64,000 bases of DNA from Methylotenera sp. (GTDB lineage: Bacteria; Pseudomonadota; Gammaproteobacteria; Burkholderiales; Methylophilaceae), in the NCBI RefSeq assembly GCF_013141425.1, contig NZ_JABFRA010000077.1:19690-83689 (forward strand). The letters are read 5' to 3'. Position 1 is the stretch's first letter; the number at the start of each line of letters is the position of its first letter. The notes under the pieces are model-generated. The model was given only the letters and a program-made list of their open reading frames with translations, ran no database searches and was not told where the DNA came from. The translations under genes were made by a program, and so were the position numbers. Below, piece after piece: positions 61,341 to 64,000 of this stretch.

Positions 61341-62714
61341 ATGAATCAGAAAAAACGCATCCTCGCAGTGGACGATGAACCGCACATGCGCCGTTTGCTC
61401 GAAATTAGCTTACGTCAAGCTGGTTACGAGCCGATAGTGGCAGAGAATGGGCGAGATGCGCTTACCCAATTACGCGAAAACAATATCGATTTAGTCGTCA
61501 GCGACTTACACATGCCAGTGATGGACGGCTTAAAACTGCTCGAAGCGATGCAAGCAGAAAATATCGGTACGCCCACCATCATCGTCACAGCTCAAGGCGA
61601 AATCAGTTCGGCTGTACAAGCGATGAAACTTGGCGCTTCGGATTATATTTTACGACCATTTGATTTAGAGACGCTGGAAATAGCCATTAGCAGAGCGCTG
61701 TCTGTTACACGATTAAAAATTGAAAATCAATTTTTACGTGAAGAAATTGATCAAGATAGTAAGCGGCTCATTGGCTCCAGTTCGGCGATTTTGAAAGTGC
61801 ATGAAGCAATTTCACAAGTGGCTAAAGAAAGAGCCACTGTATTAGTCGCAGGCGAAACTGGCACTGGAAAAGAGCTGGTGGCGAGGGCCATTCATCAACA
61901 ATCACTGAGAAAGGATGCACTTTTTGTTGCTGTCAATTGCGCTGCGATTCCTTCTGAGATGCTCGAATCTGAATTGTTCGGCCACGAACGTGGCGCTTTT
62001 ACCGGTGCTGTTAAAGAACGTGTAGGTAAATTTGAGCTCGCGGATGGCGGTACGTTATTTTTGGACGAAATCACAGAAATGCCAATCTCCCTACAAGCCA
62101 AGCTGCTGCGGGCGCTGCAAGAAGGTAGCATTGAACGGCTAGGGAGCAACCGCCCACTCAACGTGGATATCCGAATTGTAGCGGCAACCAACCGTGACCC
62201 GCTGCAGGCGATTAAAGACGGTAAGTTGCGCGAAGACTTATATTATCGGCTGAATGTATTCCGCATTGATTTGCCACCATTGCGTGAACGATTAAACGAT
62301 ATTGCCATGCTGTCTGGTAATTTTCTAAAAAAACGTAACATCAGCATTGACGATAGTGCGATGCATGTATTGCAAACCTACGCTTGGCCAGGCAATGTAC
62401 GTGAGCTAGAAAACGTGCTGGAGCGAGCTGCGATTGTTTGTGGCGGACACCTCATTCAAACGCAACATTTACCTGCAGATATGCACGATGCAAATAACAT
62501 TTCAGCCCGCCAAATAATTAAGACTGTTGACGGGAACGAAATTCCAGAATCACTTTCATTACCAGATGCTGTGCAAACTTTGGAAATAAATCTGATTACC
62601 GAAGCCCTTATGCAAGCCAATGACAATAAAAGCCGCGCGGCCAAACTACTGAACATTAGCGAGCGTACGCTATGGTACAAACTCAGCCGCTACCAGCTAA
62701 CAAATAACGAATAG
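61341..62714 (+). CDS. sigma-54-dependent response regulator (NtrC/AtoC family)
   Basis: Receiver VVSDLHMPVMDG; GETGTGKELVARAIH, ELFGHERGAFTGA (GAFTGA), C-terminal Fis HTH SRAAKLLNISERTLWYKL. Confidence 0.96.
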   Translation: MNQKKRILAVDDEPHMRRLLEISLRQAGYEPIVAENGRDALTQLRENNIDLVVSDLHMPVMDGLKLLEAMQAENIGTPTIIVTAQGEISSAVQAMKLGASDYILRPFDLETLEIAISRALSVTRLKIENQFLREEIDQDSKRLIGSSSAILKVHEAISQVAKERATVLVAGETGTGKELVARAIHQQSLRKDALFVAVNCAAIPSEMLESELFGHERGAFTGAVKERVGKFELADGGTLFLDEITEMPISLQAKLLRALQEGSIERLGSNRPLNVDIRIVAATNRDPLQAIKDGKLREDLYYRLNVFRIDLPPLRERLNDIAMLSGNFLKKRNISIDDSAMHVLQTYAWPGNVRELENVLERAAIVCGGHLIQTQHLPADMHDANNISARQIIKTVDGNEIPESLSLPDAVQTLEINLITEALMQANDNKSRAAKLLNISERTLWYKLSRYQLTNNE

Positions 62715-62905
62715 GCATCTTTTTGCATCGCCTAGAATTCTTTAAGAAAAGATTCTAAATATTTATATAAAAAGACATTGAATTTCAGATGTCAGTCCTA
62801 AGTAAATCCTGTAAAATTAGGCGCTTCAAAGCAACCATTTTCGTTTAATGCGCTCCAACCACACTGAATGTTTTAACAGAAAATAATGCGCATTTTGCTT
62901 ATCGC

Positions 62906-62919
62906 TTGATATAAATCAA
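62906..62919. promoter_or_regulatory. FNR/ANR box
   Basis: TTGAT-ATAA-ATCAA exact consensus, upstream of ccoN. Confidence 0.8.
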
Positions 62920-62936
62920 TTAAGACATGAGCTAGG

Positions 62937-62953
62937 TGCGACAGAATGTCGCG
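62937..62953. promoter_or_regulatory. 17-bp near-palindrome TGCGACA-GAA-TGTCGCG (RegA/PrrA/RoxR-like site)
   Basis: Fits GCGAC-N5-GTCGC; matches the site at 31660-31676 at 14 of 17 positions, differing at two spacer positions and at the outermost base. Confidence 0.6.
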
Positions 62954-62999
62954 TGTGAAACTCACAAAGAATTATCAATAAATGCTATGGGGGAACCAA

Positions 63000-64000
63000 A
63001 TGCAAGATCTAAAAACTCAATCAACCACGTATTGCGATGGTGTTATACGGCAATTTTCAATCATGGCCGTGGTTTGGGGCGTGGTAGGCATGTTGGTCGG
63101 CGTCATTATTGCCGCACAACTTGTCTGGCCCGAACTAAATCTCGGCTTACCGTGGACAAGTTTTGGCCGTTTACGTCCACTTCATACTAATGCAGTGATT
63201 TTTGCATTTGGCGGATGTACTTTATTCGCAACTTCTTACTACATCGTACAGCGTACTTGCCAAACCAGCTTGTTTCTTCCGAAGCTGGCCTCCTTTACTT
63301 TTTGGGGTTGGCAACTGGTGATTCTTTCAGCGGCAGTTTCCTTACCTTTAGGCTTCACGCAAGGTAAAGAATACGCTGAATTGGAATGGCCAATCGACTT
63401 ACTTATTGCGGTAGTTTGGGTTTCATATGCAATTGTGTTCTTCGGTACAATCGCTAAACGTAACATTAAACACATTTATGTAGCCAACTGGTTCTTAGGT
63501 GCGTTTATCTTGACAGTTGCTTTATTGCACATTGTGAATAGTGCGGCGATTCCTGCTGGTTTTATGAAGTCTTACTCCGCTTATGCTGGCGTGCAAGATG
63601 CGATGGTGCAATGGTGGTATGGTCATAATGCAGTTGGTTTCTTCTTAACTGCTGGTTTCTTGGGCATGATGTACTACTTCGTACCTAAACAAGCGGGTCG
63701 CCCTGTTTACTCTTACAGCTTGTCTATTGTGCACTTTTGGGCATTAATTTTTACCTACATGTGGGCGGGTCCGCACCACTTACATTACACAGCGTTGCCT
63801 GACTGGACACAATCTTTAGGCATGGTGTTCTCATTGATTCTATTAGGGCCAAGCTGGGGCGGTATGATCAACGGTATCATGACAATGTCTGGCGCATGGC
63901 ACAAATTACGTACTGACCCAATCTTGCGCTTCTTGATTGTTTCACTGTCTTTCTACGGCATGAGTACATTTGAAGGCCCAATGATGGCAATTAAAACCGT
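63000..64000 (+). CDS. ccoN: cbb3-type cytochrome c oxidase subunit I, partial (3' end outside window)
   Basis: Translation from ATG 63000: [47 protein letters not shown]...[17 protein letters not shown]...[70 protein letters not shown]. Confidence 0.97.
   Translation, partial: MQDLKTQSTTYCDGVIRQFSIMAVVWGVVGMLVGVIIAAQLVWPELNLGLPWTSFGRLRPLHTNAVIFAFGGCTLFATSYYIVQRTCQTSLFLPKLASFTFWGWQLVILSAAVSLPLGFTQGKEYAELEWPIDLLIAVVWVSYAIVFFGTIAKRNIKHIYVANWFLGAFILTVALLHIVNSAAIPAGFMKSYSAYAGVQDAMVQWWYGHNAVGFFLTAGFLGMMYYFVPKQAGRPVYSYSLSIVHFWALIFTYMWAGPHHLHYTALPDWTQSLGMVFSLILLGPSWGGMINGIMTMSGAWHKLRTDPILRFLIVSLSFYGMSTFEGPMMAIKT

Overview
64-kb chromosomal window that looks like a methylotrophic betaproteobacterium (Methylophilaceae / Methylotenera-like; inferred from gene content such as EpsL/EpsB-type EPS genes and PEP-CTERM cargo, not searched). 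Most of it is housekeeping: tpiA-secG-tRNA-Leu, recJ, glnS, birA/coaX, surE-pcm-nlpD, tadA, nagZ, and the start of ccoN at the right edge. I see no CRISPR array, prophage or intact IS. The observations most worth following up are: (1) a tightly packed minus-strand cluster at 53.3-57.8 kb encoding a thermostable-hemolysin-family protein, an AMP-dependent ligase, a heme-oxygenase-like diiron protein, an SDR and a TPR protein, preceded by two long inverted repeats, which may be an uncharacterised small-molecule pathway; (2) a near-identical 17-bp palindrome TGCGACA-N3-TGTCGC(A/G) upstream of both a putative copper TonB receptor (OprC-like CxxxM...HxM) and cbb3 oxidase ccoN, the latter also with a perfect FNR box; (3) a zeta-toxin-like kinase and a 58-aa partner joined to glnS by two successive 1-nt TAATG overlaps; (4) a 48-nt near-perfect palindrome between tpiA and a GGDEF/EAL gene; (5) a near-consensus sigma-54 promoter in front of an orphan prepilin gene. 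Everything was read by eye from the sequence and the supplied ORF track. Family calls rest on recognised motifs, and no database search was run.
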